From Nomia melanderi (taxonomy: Eukaryota > Arthropoda > Insecta > Hymenoptera > Halictidae), in NCBI RefSeq assembly GCF_051020985.1, contig NW_027475174.1, positions 372,001 through 436,000 of the forward strand: a stretch of 64,000 nucleotides of DNA, in the 5' to 3' direction. This document shows positions 12,192 through 25,059 of this stretch, one piece after another. How positions within the stretch are numbered: position 1 is the first letter of the stretch; each line of letters begins with the position of its first letter. A program made the position numbers and the translations under genes. The notes under the pieces are model-generated. The model did no database searches. It was not told where the DNA came from and saw only the letters and a program-made list of their open reading frames with translations.

Positions 12192-13791
12192 ATGAATCTG
12201 TGCAGCGGGATCGTCCTCGGACCACCAGGGGCCGAGAAAATCACCGTCTCATGGGGCCGGACTGTCAGGGTCAGGGAAAAATCCAATATATATCTGGTGA
12301 TATCTGGGGTGCTATTAGAGATATCGCAATAAACCAAAGTGCATTGTCTGTAGGTGGCCCTGGCGCATGAATCTGAGCAGCGGGAACGACCTCGGTCCAC
12401 CAGGGGCCGAGAAAGGCACCGTCTCATGGGGCCGGACACTCAGGGTCAGGGAAAAATCCAATCTATCTCTGGTGATATCTCGGGTGCTATTAGAGATAGC
12501 GCAATAAACCAAAGTGAATTATCTGCGGGAGGCCCTGGCGCATGAATCAGTGCAGCGGCAACGACCTCGGACCACCATGGGCCGAGAAAACCACCGTCTC
12601 ATGCGGTCGGACACTCAGGGTCAGGGAAAATCCAATATATATGTGGTGATATCTAGGGTGCTATTAGAGATAGCGCAATAATCCAAAGTGCATTGTCTGC
12701 CGGACGCCCTGGCGCATGAGTCTGTGCAGCGGCAACGACCTCGGACCACTAGGGGCCGAGAAAACCACCGTCTCATGGGGTCGGACACTCAGGGTCAGGG
12801 AAAAATCCAATATATATGTGGTGATATCTCGGGTGCTATTACAGATAGCGCAATAAATCAAAGTGCATTGTCTGTAGGAGGCCCTGGCGCATGAATCTGT
12901 GCAGCGGGATCGTCCTCGGACCGCCAGGGGCCGAGAAAATCACCGTCACATGGGGCCGGACTGTCAGGGTCAGGGAAAAATCCAATATATATCTGGTGAT
13001 ATCTGGGGTGCTATTAGAGATATCGCAATAAACCAAAGTCCATTGGCTGCAGGAGGCCCTGGCGCATGAATCTGTGCAGCGGGAACGACCTCGGGCCACC
13101 AGGGGCCGAGAAAACCACCGTCTCATGGGGTCGGACACTCAGGGTCAGGGAAAAATCCAATATATATGTGGTGATATCTCGGGTGCTATTACAGATAGCG
13201 CAATAAATCAAAGTGCATTGTCTGTAGGAGGCCCTGGCGCATGAATCTGTGCAGCGGGATCAACCTCGGACCGCCAGGGGCCGAGAAAATCACCGTCTCA
13301 TGGGGTCGGACACTCAGGGTCAGGGAAAAATCCAATATATATCTGGTGATATCTCGGGTGCTATTACAGATAGCGCAATAAATCAAAGTGCATTGTCTGT
13401 AGGAGGCTCTGGCGCATGAATCTGTGCAGCGGGAACGACCTCGGACCACCAGGGGCCGAGAAAACTACCGTCTCATGGGGCCGGACACTCAGGGTCATGG
13501 AAAAATCCAATATATATCTGGTGATATCTCGGGTGCTATTAGAGAGAGCGCAATAAACCAAAGTGCATTGTCTGAAGGAGGCCCAGGCCCATGAATCCGT
13601 GCGGCGGGAACGACCTCGGACCACCAGGGGCCGAGGAAACCACCGTCTCATGGGGCCGGACTGTCAGGGTCAGGGAGAAATCCATTATATATCTGGTGAT
13701 ATCTCGGGTGCTGTTAAAGATAGCGCAATAAACCAGAGTGAATTATCTGCAGGTGGCCCTGGCGCATGAATCTGTGCAGCGGGAACGACCT
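11862..13791 (+). repeat. 1.9-kb block, copy 1 (offset 8,574 bp)
   Basis: Eleven units matching 20,436-22,365. It includes the 174-bp monomer at 12,542, so that deletion predates the duplication. A handful of differences (for example near 12,925, 13,095 and 13,260). Confidence 0.75.
12542..12715 (+). repeat. 174-bp monomer (A-tract 1-bp deletion)
   Basis: The tract is 'gggaaaatcc' instead of 'gggaaaaatcc' near 12,630. Head allele 'atcagtgcagcggc'. The same deletion recurs at 21,116 and 23,740 (same head) and at 26,889 (m5 head). Confidence 0.8.
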
Positions 13792-16408
13792 CTGATCAAC
13801 AGGGAGCGAGAAAACCACCGACACATGGGGCCGGACACTGAGGGTCAGGGAAAAATCGAATATATATCTGGTGATATCTCGTGTGCTATTAGAGATAGCG
13901 CAACAAACCAAAGTGCATTGTCTGCAGGAGTCCCAGGCCCATGAATCCGTGCAGCGGGAACGACCTCGGACCACCAGGGGCCGAGAAAACCACCGTCTCA
14001 TGGGGCCGGACTGTCAGGGTCAGGGAAAAATCCATTATATATCTGGTGATATCTCGGGTGCTGTTAAAGATAGCGCGATAAATCAAAGTGCATTGTCTGC
14101 AGGAGTCCCTGGCGCATGAATCTGTGAAGCAGGAACGACCTCGGCCCTTCAGGGGCCGACAAAACCACCGTCTCATGGGGCCGGACACTCAGGGTCAGGG
14201 AAAAATCCAATATATATCTGGTGATATCTCGGGTGCTCTTACAGATAGCGCAATAAACCAAAGTGAATTGTCTCCAGGAAGCCCTGGCGCATGAATCTGT
14301 TCAGAGGGATCGACCTCGGACCACGAGGGACCGAGAAAACCATCGACACATGGGGCCGGACTGCCAGGGTCAGGGAAAAATCTAATATATATCTGGTCAT
14401 ATCTCGGGTGCTAATACAGATAGCGCAATAAATCAAAGTGCATTGTCTGCAGGGGGTCCTACCGCATGAATCTGTGCAGCGGGAACGATCTCGGACCACC
14501 AGGTCCCGAGAGAACCACCGTCTCATGGGGCCGGACCCTCAGGGTCGGGGAAAAGTCCAATATATATCTGGTGATATCCCGGGTGCTAATACAGATAGCG
14601 CAATAAATCAAAGTGCATTGTCTGTAGGAGGCCCTGGCGCATGAACCTGTGCAGCGGGAACGACCTCGGACCACCAGGGGCCGAGAAAACCACCGTCTCA
14701 TGGGGCCGGACACTCAAGGTCGGGGAAAAATCCAATATATATCTGGTGATATCACGGGTGCTATTACAGATAGGGCAATAAATCAAAGTGCATTGTCTGT
14801 AGGAGGCCCTGGCGCATGAATCTGTGCAGCGGGATCGACCCCGGACCACCAGGGGCCGAGAAAACCGCCGTCTCATGGGGCCGGACACTCACGGTCAGGG
14901 GAAAATCTAATATATATCTGGTGATATCTCGGGTGCTATTAGAGATAGCGCAATAAACCAGAGTGAATTATCTGCAGGATGCCCTGGCGCATGAATCTGT
15001 GCAGCGGGAACGATCTCGGACAACCAGGGGCCGAGAAAACCACCGTCTCATTGGGCCGGACACTCAGGGTCAGGGAAAAATCCAATATATATCTGGTGAT
15101 ATCTCGGGTGCTATTAGAGATAGCGCAATAAACCAGAGTGAATTATCTGCAGGAGGCCCTGGCGCATGAATCTGTGCAGCGGGAACGACCTCGGACCACC
15201 AGGGGCCTAGACAACCACTGTCTCATGGGGCCGGACACTCAGGGTCAGGGAAAAATCCGATATATATCTGGTGATATCTCGGGTGCTATTACAGATAGCG
15301 CAATAAATCAAAGTGCATTGTCTGCTGGAGGCCCTGGCGCATGCATCTGTGCAGCAGGAACGACCTCGGACCACCAGGGGCCGAGAAAATAACAGATTTT
15401 CGGTGTCCGTCACCCAAAGTCATGTAAAAATCCAGCATATATATGGTGCTTCCTCGGGTGCTATTACAGATAGCGCAATAAACCAAAGTGCATTGTCTGT
15501 AGGAGGCCCTGGCGCATGAATCTGTGAAGCAGGAACGACCTCGGCCCTTCAGGGGCCGAGAAAACCACCGTCTCATGGGGCCGGACACTCAGGGTCAGGG
15601 AAAAATCCAATATATATCTGGTGATATCTCGGGTGCTATTAGAGATAGCGCAATAAACCAGAGTGAATTATCTGCAGGTGGCCCTGGCGCATGAATCTGT
15701 GCAGCGGGAACGACCTCGGACCACCAGGGGCCGAGAAAACCACGGACTCATGGGGCCGGACACACAGGGTCAGGGAAAAATCCAATATATATCTGGTGAT
15801 ATCTCGGGTGCTCTTACAGATAGCGCAATAAACCAAAGTGAATTGTCTCCAGGAAGCCCTGGCGCATGAATCTGTTCAGAGGGATCGACCTCGGACCACG
15901 AGGGACCGAGAAAACCATCGACACATGTGGCCGGACTGCCAGGGTCAGGGAAAAATCTAATATATATCTGGTCATATCTCGGGTGCTATTAGAGATAGCG
16001 CAATACATCAAAGTGCATTGTCTGCAGGGGGTCCTACCGCATGAATCTGTGCAGCGGGAACGATCTCGGACCACCAGGTCCCGAGAGAACCACCGTCTCA
16101 TGGGGCCGGACCCTCAGGGTCGGGGAAAAATCCAATATATATCTGGTGATATCCCGGGTGCTAATACAGATAGCGCAATAAATCAAAGTGCATTGTCTGT
16201 AGGAGGCCCTGGCGCATGAACCTGTGCAGCGGGAACGACCTCGGACCACCAGGGGCCGAGAAAACCACCGTCTCATGGGGCCGGACACTCAAGGTCGGCG
16301 AAAAATCCAATATATATCTGGTGATATCACGGGTGCTATTACAGATAGGGCAATAAATCAAAGTGCATTGTCTGTAGGAGGCCCTGGCGCATGAATCTGT
16401 GCAGCGGG
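13759..16408 (+). repeat. 3-kb duplicated block, copy 2, lacking two monomers
   Basis: The junction lies at about 15,505-15,523, within the shared 'ggccctggcgcatgaatctg' motif. This is what an in-register deletion of exactly two units would leave. Confidence 0.8.
15341..15515 (+). repeat. D-A divergent monomer (rightmost of this type)
   Basis: Copy of the 9,917 unit, inside the 5,424-bp-offset duplication. No D-A unit occurs to the right of it. Confidence 0.85.
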
Positions 16409-16882
16409 ATCGACCCCGGACCACCAGGGGCCGAGAAAACCGCCGTGTAATGGGGCCGGACACTCACGGTCAGGGGAAAATCTAATATATATCTGGTGAT
16501 ATCTCGGGTGCTATTAGAGATAGCGCAATAAACCAGAGTGAATTATCTGCAGGAAGCCCTGGCGCATGAATCTGTGCAGCGGGAACGATCTCGGACAACC
16601 AGGGGCCGAGAAAACCACCGTCTCATTGGGCCGGACACTCAGGGTCAGGGAAAAATCCAATATATATCTGGTGATATCTCGGGTGCTATTAGAGATAGCG
16701 CAATAAACCAGAGTGAATTATCTGCAGGAGGCCCTGGCGCATGAATCTGAGCAGCGGGAACGACCTCGGACCACCAGGGGCCTAGACAACCACTGTCTCA
16801 TGGGGCCGGACACTCAGTGTTATGGAAAAATCCAATATATATCTGGTGATATCTCGGGTGCTATTAGAGATAGCGCAATAAA
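15782..16882 (+). repeat. 1.1-kb block, copy 1 (offset 1,400 bp)
   Basis: Eight-unit-offset duplication matching 17,182-18,282. The copies share 'gatcgaccccgg...ccgccgtg' and 'cctagacaacc'. Here 'cgccgtgtaatgg' replaces 'cgccgtgtcatgg'. Confidence 0.75.
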
Positions 16883-17181
16883 TCAAAGTGCATTGTCTGT
16901 AGGAGGCTCTGGCGCATGAATCTGTGCAGCGGGAACGACCTCGGACCACCAGGGGCCGAGAAAACTACCGTCTCATGGGGCCGGACACTCAGGGTCATGG
17001 AAAAATCCAATATATATCTGGTGATATCTCGGGTGCTATTAGAGAGAGCGCAATAAACCAAAGTGCATTGTCTGAAGGAGGCCCAGGCCCATGAATCCGT
17101 GCGGCGGGAACGACCTCGGACCACCAGGGGCCGAGGAAACCACCGTCTCATGGGGCCGGACTGTCAGGGTCAGGGAGAAAT

Positions 17182-18282
17182 CCAATATATATCTGGTGAT
17201 ATCTCGGGTGCTCTTACAGATAGCGCAATAAACCAAAGTGAATTGTCTCCAGGAAGCCCTGGCGCATGAATCTGTTCAGAGGGATCGACCTCGGACCACG
17301 AGGGACCGAGAAAACCATCGACACATGTGGCCGGACTGCCAGGGTCAGGGAAAAATCTAATATATATCTGGTCATATCTCGGGTGCTATTAGAGATAGCG
17401 CAATACATCAAAGTGCATTGTCTGCAGGGGGTCCTACCGCATGAATCTGTGCAGCGGGAACGATCTCGGACCACCAGGTCCCGAGAGAACCACCGTCTCA
17501 TGGGGCCGGACCCTCAGGGTCGGGGAAAAATCCAATATATATCTGGTGATATCCCGGGTGCTAATACAGATAGCGCAATAAATCAAAGTGCATTGTCTGT
17601 AGGAGGCCCTGGCGCATGAACCTGTGCAGCGGGAACGACCTCGGACCACCAGGGGCCGAGAAAACCACCGTCTCATGGGGCCGGACACTCAAGTTCGGGG
17701 AAAAATCCAATATATATCTGGTGATATCACGGGTGCTATTACAGATAGGGCAATAAATCAAAGTGCATTGTCTGTAGGAGGCCCTGGCGCATGAATCTGT
17801 GCAGCGGGATCGACCCCGGACCACCAGGGGCCGAGAAAACCGCCGTGTCATGGGGCCGGACACTCACGGTCAGGGGAAAATCTAATATATATCTGGTGAT
17901 ATCTCGGGTGCTATTAGAGATAGCGCAATAAACCAGAGTGAATTATCTGCAGGAAGCCCTGGCGCATGAATCTGTGCAGCGGGAACGATCTCGGACAACC
18001 AGGGGCCGAGAAAACCACCGTCTCATTGGGCCGGACACTCAGGGTCAGGGAAAAATCCAATATATATCTGGTGATATCTCGGGTGCTATTAGAGATAGCG
18101 CAATAAACCAGAGTGAATTATCTGCAGGAGGCCCTGGCGCATGAATCTGTGCAGCGGGAACGACCTCGGACCACCAGGGGCCTAGACAACCACTGTCTCA
18201 TGGGGCCGGACACTCAGTGTCATGGAAAAATCCAATATATATCTGGTGATATCTCGGGTGCTATTAGAGATAGCGCAATAAA
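17182..18282 (+). repeat. 1.1-kb block, copy 2 (offset 1,400 bp)
   Basis: Partner of 15,782-16,882. It overlaps the block that recurs at 22,415. Confidence 0.75.
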
Positions 18283-18530
18283 CCAAAGTGCATTGTCTGC
18301 AGGAGGCCCTGGCGCATGAAACTGTGCAGCGGGAACGACCTCGGACCACCAGGGGCCGAGAAAATTACAGATATTCGGAATCCGTCGCACAAGGTCATGT
18401 AAAAATCCAGCATACATCTGGTGATATCTCGGGTGCTATTAGAGATAGCGCAATAAACCAAAGTGCATTGTCTGTAGGTGGCCCTGGCGAATGAATCTGA
18501 GCAGCGGGAACGACCTCGGTCCACCAGGGG
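17341..18530 (+). repeat. 1.2-kb block, copy 1 (offset 5,074 bp)
   Basis: Matches 22,415-23,604, including the private 'actcaagttcgggg' and a D-B unit. Confidence 0.75.
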
Positions 18531-18794
18531 CCTAGACAACCACTGTCTCATGGGGCCGGACACTCAGTGTCATGGAAAAATCCAATATATATCTGGTGAT
18601 ATCTCGGGTGCTATTAGAGATAGCGCAATAAACCAAAGTGCATTGTCTGCAGGAGGCCCTGGCGCATGAAACTGTGCAGCGGGAACGACCTCGGACCACC
18701 AGGGGCCGAGAAAATTACAGATATTCGGAATCCGTCGCACAAGGTCATGTAAAAATCCAGCATACATCTGGTGATATCTCGGGTGCTATTAGAG
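18172..18794 (+). repeat. Local 350-bp tandem duplication
   Basis: About 270 bp from 18,172 reappears at 18,522 with no difference I could see, including the D-B segment. A very recent two-unit event. Confidence 0.8.
18316..18490 (+). repeat. D-B divergent monomer
   Basis: The central segment reads 'cagatattcggaatccgtcg' then 'cacaaggtcatg' and 'agcatacatctgg'. It keeps 'gatatctcggg'. First D-B unit in the window. Confidence 0.85.
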
Positions 18795-18840
18795 AGAGCG
18801 CAATAAACCAAAGTGCATTGTCTGAAGGAGGCCCTGGCGC
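18666..18840 (+). repeat. D-B divergent monomer
   Basis: Copy of the 18,316 unit made by a local 350-bp (two-unit) duplication. Confidence 0.85.
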
Positions 18841-19365
18841 ATGAATCTGTGCAGCGGGAACGACCTCGGACCACCAGGGGCCGAGAAAACTACCGTCTCA
18901 TGGGGTCGGACACTCAGGGTCAGGGAAAAATCCAATATATATGTGGTGATACCTAGGGTGCTATTAGAGATAGCGCAATAAACCAAAGTGCATTGTCTGC
19001 AGGAGGCCCTGGCGCATGAATCTGTGCAGCGAGAACGACCTCGGACCACCAGGGGCCGAGAAAACCACCGTCTCATGCGGTCGGACACTCAGGGTCAGGG
19101 AAAAATCCAATCTATCTCTGGTGATATCTCGGGTGCTATTAGAGATAGCGCAATAAACCAAAGTGAATTATCTGCGGGAGGCCCTGGCGCATGAATCAGT
19201 GCAGCGGCAACGACCTCGGACCACCAGGGGCCGAGAAAATCACCGTCTCATGGGGCCGGACTGTCAGGGTCAGGGAAAAATCCATTATATATCGGGTGAT
19301 ATCTCGGGTGCCATTACAGATAGCGCAATAAATCAAAGTGCATTGTCTGTAGGAAGCACTGGCGC

Positions 19366-19540
19366 ATGAATCTCTGCAGCGGGAACGACCTCGGACCACC
19401 AGGGGCCGAGAAAATTACAGATATTCGGAATCCGTCGCCCAAGGTCATGTAAAAATCCAGCATACATCTGGTGATATCTCGGGTGCTATTAGAGATAGCG
19501 CAATAAACCAAAGTGCATTGTCTGTAGGTGGCCCTGGCGC
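19366..19540 (+). repeat. D-B divergent monomer
   Basis: The allele reads 'ccgtcgcccaaggtcatg'. It starts 'atgaatctctgcag'. Partner of the 25,664 unit. Confidence 0.85.
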
Positions 19541-19890
19541 ATGAATCTGAGCAGCGGGAACGACCTCGGTCCACCAGGGGCCGAGAAAGGCACCGTCTCA
19601 TGGGGCCGGACACTCAGGGTCAGGGAAAAATCCAATCTATCTCTGGTGATATCTCGGGTGCTATTAGAGATAGCGCAATAAACCAAAGTGAATTATCTGC
19701 GGGAGGCCCTGGCGCATGAATCAGTGCAGCGGCGACGACCTCGGACCACCAGGGGCCGAGAAAACCACCGTCTCATGGGGCCGGACACTCAGGGTCATGG
19801 AAAAATCCAATATATATCTGGTGATATCTCGGGTGCTATTAGAGATAGCGCAATAAACCAAAGTGCATTGTCTGCAGGAGGCCCAGGCGC

Positions 19891-20415
19891 ATGAATCTGT
19901 GCAGCGGGAACGACCTCGTACCACCAGGGGCCGAGAAAATCTCCGTCTCATGGCGCCTGACTGTCAGGGTCAGGGAAAAATCCGATATATAACGGGTGAT
20001 ATCTCGGGTGCCATTACAGATAGCGCAATAAATCAAAGTGCATTGTCTGTAGGAAGCACTGGCGCATGAATCTCTGCAGCGGGATCGACCTCGGACCACC
20101 AGGGGCCGAGAAAATCACCGTCTCATGGGGCCGGACTGTCAGGGTCAGGGAAAAATCCAATATATATCTGGTGATATCTGGGGTGCTATTAGAGATATCG
20201 CAATAAACCAAAGTCCATTGGCTGCAGGAGGCCCTGGCGCATGAATCTGTGCAGCGGGAACGACCTCGGACCACCAGGGGCCGAGAAAACCACCGTCTCA
20301 TGGGGTCGGACACTCAGGGTCAGGGAAAAATCCAATATATATGTGGTGATATCTCGGGTGCTATTACAGATAGCGCAATAAATCAAAGTGCATTGTCTGT
20401 AGGAGGCCCTGGCGC
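19891..20415 (+). repeat. m1-m2-m3 trimer core
   Basis: m1 19,891, m2 20,066, m3 20,241. Followed by an extra m2-m3 dimer. Confidence 0.75.
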
Positions 20416-20765
20416 ATGAATCTGTGCAGCGGGATCGTCCTCGGACCACCAGGGGCCGAGAAAATCACCGTCTCATGGGGCCGGACTGTCAGGGTCAGGG
20501 AAAAATCCAATATATATCTGGTGATATCTGGGGTGCTATTAGAGATATCGCAATAAACCAAAGTCCATTGGCTGCAGGAGGCCCTGGCGCATGAATCTGT
20601 GCAGCGGGAACGACCTCGGACCACCAGGGGCCGAGAAAACCACCGTCTCATGGGGTCGGACACTCAGGGTCAGGGAAAAATCCAATATATATGTGGTGAT
20701 ATCTCGGGTGCTATTACAGATAGCGCAATAAATCAAAGTGCATTGTCTGTAGGAGGCCCTGGCGC
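20066..20765 (+). repeat. Tandem m2-m3 dimers (2 x 350 bp)
   Basis: The dimers at 20,066-20,415 and 20,416-20,765 are near-identical. They differ near the start, where 'atctctgcag...gatcgacc' becomes 'atctgtgcag...gatcgtcc'. Confidence 0.75.
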
Positions 20766-22365
20766 ATGAATCTGTGCAGCGGGATCGTCCTCGGACCACC
20801 AGGGGCCGAGAAAATCACCGTCTCATGGGGCCGGACTGTCAGGGTCAGGGAAAAATCCAATATATATCTGGTGATATCTGGGGTGCTATTAGAGATATCG
20901 CAATAAACCAAAGTGCATTGTCTGTAGGTGGCCCTGGCGCATGAATCTGAGCAGCGGGAACGACCTCGGTCCACCAGGGGCCGAGAAAGGCACCGTCTCA
21001 TGGGGCCGGACACTCAGGGTCAGGGAAAAATCCAATCTATCTCTGGTGATATCTCGGGTGCTATTAGAGATAGCGCAATAAACCAAAGTGAATTATCTGC
21101 GGGAGGCCCTGGCGCATGAATCAGTGCAGCGGCAACGACCTCGGACCACCAGGGGCCGAGAAAACCACCGTCTCATGCGGTCGGACACTCAGGGTCAGGG
21201 AAAATCCAATATATATGTGGTGATATCTAGGGTGCTATTAGAGATAGCGCAATAATCCAAAGTGCATTGTCTGCCGGACGCCCTGGCGCATGAGTCTGTG
21301 CAGCGGCAACGACCTCGGACCACTAGGGGCCGAGAAAACCACCGTCTCATGGGGTCGGACACTCAGGGTCAGGGAAAAATCCAATATATATGTGGTGATA
21401 TCTCGGGTGCTATTACAGATAGCGCAATAAATCAAAGTGCATTGTCTGTAGGAGGCCCTGGCGCATGAATCTGTGCAGCGGGATCGTCCTCGGACCGCCA
21501 GGGGCCGAGAAAATCACCGTCTCATGGGGCCGGACTGTCAGGGTCAGGGAAAAATCCAATATATATCTGGTGATATCTGGGGTGCTATTAGAGATATCGC
21601 AATAAACCAAAGTCCATTGGCTGCAGGAGGCCCTGGCGCATGAATCTGTGCAGCGGGAACGACCTCGGACCACCAGGGGCCGAGAAAACCACCGTCTCAT
21701 GGGGTCGGACACTCAGGGTCAGGGAAAAATCCAATATATATGTGGTGATATCTCGGGTGCTATTACAGATAGCGCAATAAATCAAAGTGCATTGTCTGTA
21801 GGAGGCTCTGGCGCATGAATCTGTGCAGCGGGATCGTCCTCGGACCGCCAGGGGCCGAGAAAATCACCGTCTCATGGGGTCGGACACTCAGGGTCAGGGA
21901 AAAATCCAATATATATCTGGTGATATCTCGGGTGCTATTACAGATAGCGCAATAAATCAAAGTGCATTGTCTGTAGGAGGCTCTGGCGCATGAATCTGTG
22001 CAGCGGGAACGACCTCGGACCACCAGGGGCCGAGAAAACTACCGTCTCATGGGGCCGGACACTCAGGGTCATGGAAAAATCCAATATATATCTGGTGATA
22101 TCTCGGGTGCTATTAGAGAGAGCGCAATAAACCAAAGTGCATTGTCTGAAGGCGGCCCAGGCCCATGAATCCGTGCGGCGGGAACGACCTCGGACCACCA
22201 GGGGCCGAGGAAACCACCGTCTCATGGGGCCGGACTGTCAGGGTCAGGGAGAAATCCATTATATATCTGGTGATATCTCGGGTGCTGTTAAAGATAGCGC
22301 AATAAACCAGAGTGAATTATCTGCAGGTGGCCCTGGCGCATGAATCTGTGCAGCGGGAACGACCT
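20436..22365 (+). repeat. 1.9-kb block, copy 2 (offset 8,574 bp)
   Basis: Partner of 11,862-13,791. Includes the 174-bp monomer at 21,116. Confidence 0.75.
21116..21289 (+). repeat. 174-bp monomer (A-tract 1-bp deletion)
   Basis: Duplicate of the 12,542 unit within the 8,574-bp-offset block. Confidence 0.8.
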
Positions 22366-22414
22366 CGGACCACCAGGGGCCGAGAAAACCACGGACTCAT
22401 GGGGCCGGACACAC

Positions 22415-23604
22415 AGGGTCAGGGAAAAATCTAATATATATCTGGTCATATCTCGGGTGCTATTAGAGATAGCGCAATACATCAAAGTGCATTGTCTGCA
22501 GGGGGTCCTACCGCATGAATCTGTGCAGCGGGAACGATCTCGGACCACCAGGTCCCGAGAGAACCACCGTCTCATGGGGCCGGACCCTCAGGGTCGGGGA
22601 AAAATCCAATATATATCTGGTGATATCCCGGGTGCTAATACAGATAGCGCAATAAATCAAAGTGCATTGTCTGTAGGAGGCCCTGGCGCATGAACCTGTG
22701 CAGCGGGAACGACCTCGGACCACCAGGGGCCGAGAAAACCACCGTCTCATGGGGCCGGACACTCAAGTTCGGGGAAAAATCCAATATATATCTGGTGATA
22801 TTACGGGTGCTATTACAGATAGGGCAATAAATCAAAGTGCATTGTCTGTAGGAGGCCCTGGCGCATGAATCTGTGCAGCGGGATCGACCCCGGACCACCA
22901 GGGGCCGAGAAAACCGCCGTGTCATGGGGCCGGACACTCACGGTCAGGGGAAAATCTAATATATATCTGGTGATATCTCGGGTGCTATTAGAGATAGCGC
23001 AATAAACCAGAGTGAATTATCTGCAGGAAGCCCTGGCGCATGAATCTGTGCAGCGGGAACGATCTCGGACAACCAGGGGCCGAGAAAACCACCGTCTCAT
23101 TGGGCCGGACACTCAGGGTCAGGGAAAAATCCAATATATATCTGGTGATATCTCGGGTGCTATTAGAGATAGCGCAATAAACCAGAGTGAATTATCTGCA
23201 GGAGGCCCTGGCGCATGAATCTGTGCAGCGGGAACGACCTCGGACCACCAGGGGCCTAGACAACCACTGTCTCATGGGGCCGGACACTCAGTGTCATGGA
23301 AAAATCCAATATATATCTGGTGATATCTCGGGTGCTATTAGAGATAGCGCAATAAACCAAAGTGCATTGTCTGCAGGAGGCCCTGGCGCATGAAACTGTG
23401 CAGCGGGAACGACCTCGGACCACCAGGGGCCGAGAAAATTACAGATATTCGGAATCCGTCGCACAAGGTCATGTAAAAATCCAGCATACATCTGGTGATA
23501 TCTCGGGTGCTATTAGAGATAGCGCAATAAACCAAAGTGCATTGTCTGTAGGTGGCCCTGGCGCATGAATCTGAGCAGCGGGAACGACCTCGGTCCACCA
23601 GGGG
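22415..23604 (+). repeat. 1.2-kb block, copy 2 (offset 5,074 bp)
   Basis: Partner of 17,341-18,530. One visible private change is 'gatattacggg' for 'gatatcacggg'. Confidence 0.75.
23390..23564 (+). repeat. D-B divergent monomer
   Basis: Copy of the 18,316 unit, with the same 'atgaaactgtg' start and 'cgtcgcacaagg'. Part of the 5,074-bp-offset block. Confidence 0.85.
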
Positions 23605-23739
23605 CCGAGAAAGGCACCGTCTCATGGGGCCGGACACTCAGGGTCAGGGAAAAATCCAATCTATCTCTGGTGATATCTCGGGTGCTATTAGAGATAGCGC
23701 AATAAACCAAAGTGAATTATCTGCGGGAGGCCCTGGCGC

Positions 23740-23913
23740 ATGAATCAGTGCAGCGGCAACGACCTCGGACCACCAGGGGCCGAGAAAACCACCGTCTCAT
23801 GCGGTCGGACACTCAGGGTCAGGGAAAATCCAATATATATGTGGTGATATCTAGGGTGCTATTAGAGATAGCGCAATAAACAAAAGTGCATTGTCTGCAG
23901 GAGGCCCTGGCGC
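23740..23913 (+). repeat. 174-bp monomer (A-tract 1-bp deletion)
   Basis: Third copy, with 'gcaataaacaaaag' at its right end instead of 'gcaataatccaaag'. Confidence 0.8.
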
Positions 23914-24438
23914 ATGAATCTGTGCAGCGGGAACGACCTCGGACCACCAGGGGCCGAGAAAATCTCCGTCTCATGGCGCCTGACTGTCAGGGTCAGGGAA
24001 AAATCCCATATATAACGGGTGATATCTCGGGTGCCATTACAGATAGCGCAATAAATCAAAGTGCATTGTCTGTAGGAAGCACTGGCGCATGAATCTCTGC
24101 AGCGGGATCGACCTCGGACCACCAGGGGCCGAGAAAATCACCGTCTCATGGGGCCGGACTGTCAGGGTCAGGGAAAAATCCAATATATATCTGGTGATAT
24201 CTGGGGTGCTATTAGAGATATCGCAATAAACCAAAGTCCATTGGCTGCAGGAGGCCCTGGCGCATGAATCTGTGCAGCGGGAACGACCTCGGACCACCAG
24301 GGGCCGAGAAAACCACCGTCTCATGGGGTCGGACACTCAGGGTCAGGGAAAAATCCAATATATATGTGGTGATATCTCGGGTGCTATTACAGATAGCGCA
24401 ATAAATCAAAGTGCATTGTCTGTAGGAGGCCCTGGCGC
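23914..24438 (+). repeat. m1-m2-m3 trimer core
   Basis: m1 23,914, m2 24,089, m3 24,264. The m1 open frames are identical to those at 11,667. Confidence 0.75.
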
Positions 24439-25059
24439 ATGAATCTGTGCAGCGGGATCGTCCTCGGACCACCAGGGGCCGAGAAAATCACCGTCTCATG
24501 GGGCCGGACTGTCAGGGTCAGGGAAAAATCCAATATATATCTGGTGATATCTGGGGTGCTATTAGAGATATCGCAATAAACCAAAGTGCATTGTCTGTAG
24601 GAGGCCCTGGCGCATGAATCTGTGCAGCGGGAACGACCACGGACCACCAGGGGCCGAGAAAACCACCGTCTCATGGGGTCGGACACTCAGGGTCAGGGAA
24701 AAATCCAATATATATGTGGTGATATCTAGGGTGCTATTAGAGATAGCGCAATAAACCAAAGTGCATTGTCTGCAGGAGGCCCTGGCGCATGAATCTGTGC
24801 AGCGAGAACGACCTCGGACCACCAGGGGCCGAGAAAACCACCGTCTCATGCGGTCGGACACTCAGGGTCAGGAAAAAATCCAATCTATCTCTGGTGATAT
24901 CTCGGGTGCTATTACAGATAGCGCAATAAATCAAAGTGCATTGTCTGTAGGAGGCTCTGGCGCATGAATCTGTGCAGCGGGAACGACCTCGGACCACCAG
25001 GGGCCGAGAAAACTACCGTCTCATGGGGCCGGACACTCAGGGTCATGGAAAAATCCAAT

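Larger units (their letters stand above)
8335..18761 (+). repeat. Region 2: subarray built from overlapping 1-3 kb duplications
   Basis: Blocks of 5-17 monomers recur with near identity at offsets of 1,400, 5,074 and 5,424 bp. Characteristic alleles include 'gatcgaccccgg', 'ctgatcaacaggg', 'cctagacaacc' and 'cggcccttcagg'. The last D-A units occur here. No genes are present. Confidence 0.7.
18762..20516 (+). repeat. 1.75-kb block, copy 1 (offset 6,298 bp)
   Basis: Ten units matching 25,060-26,814, including a D-B unit and the m1-m2-m3 core. Confidence 0.75.
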
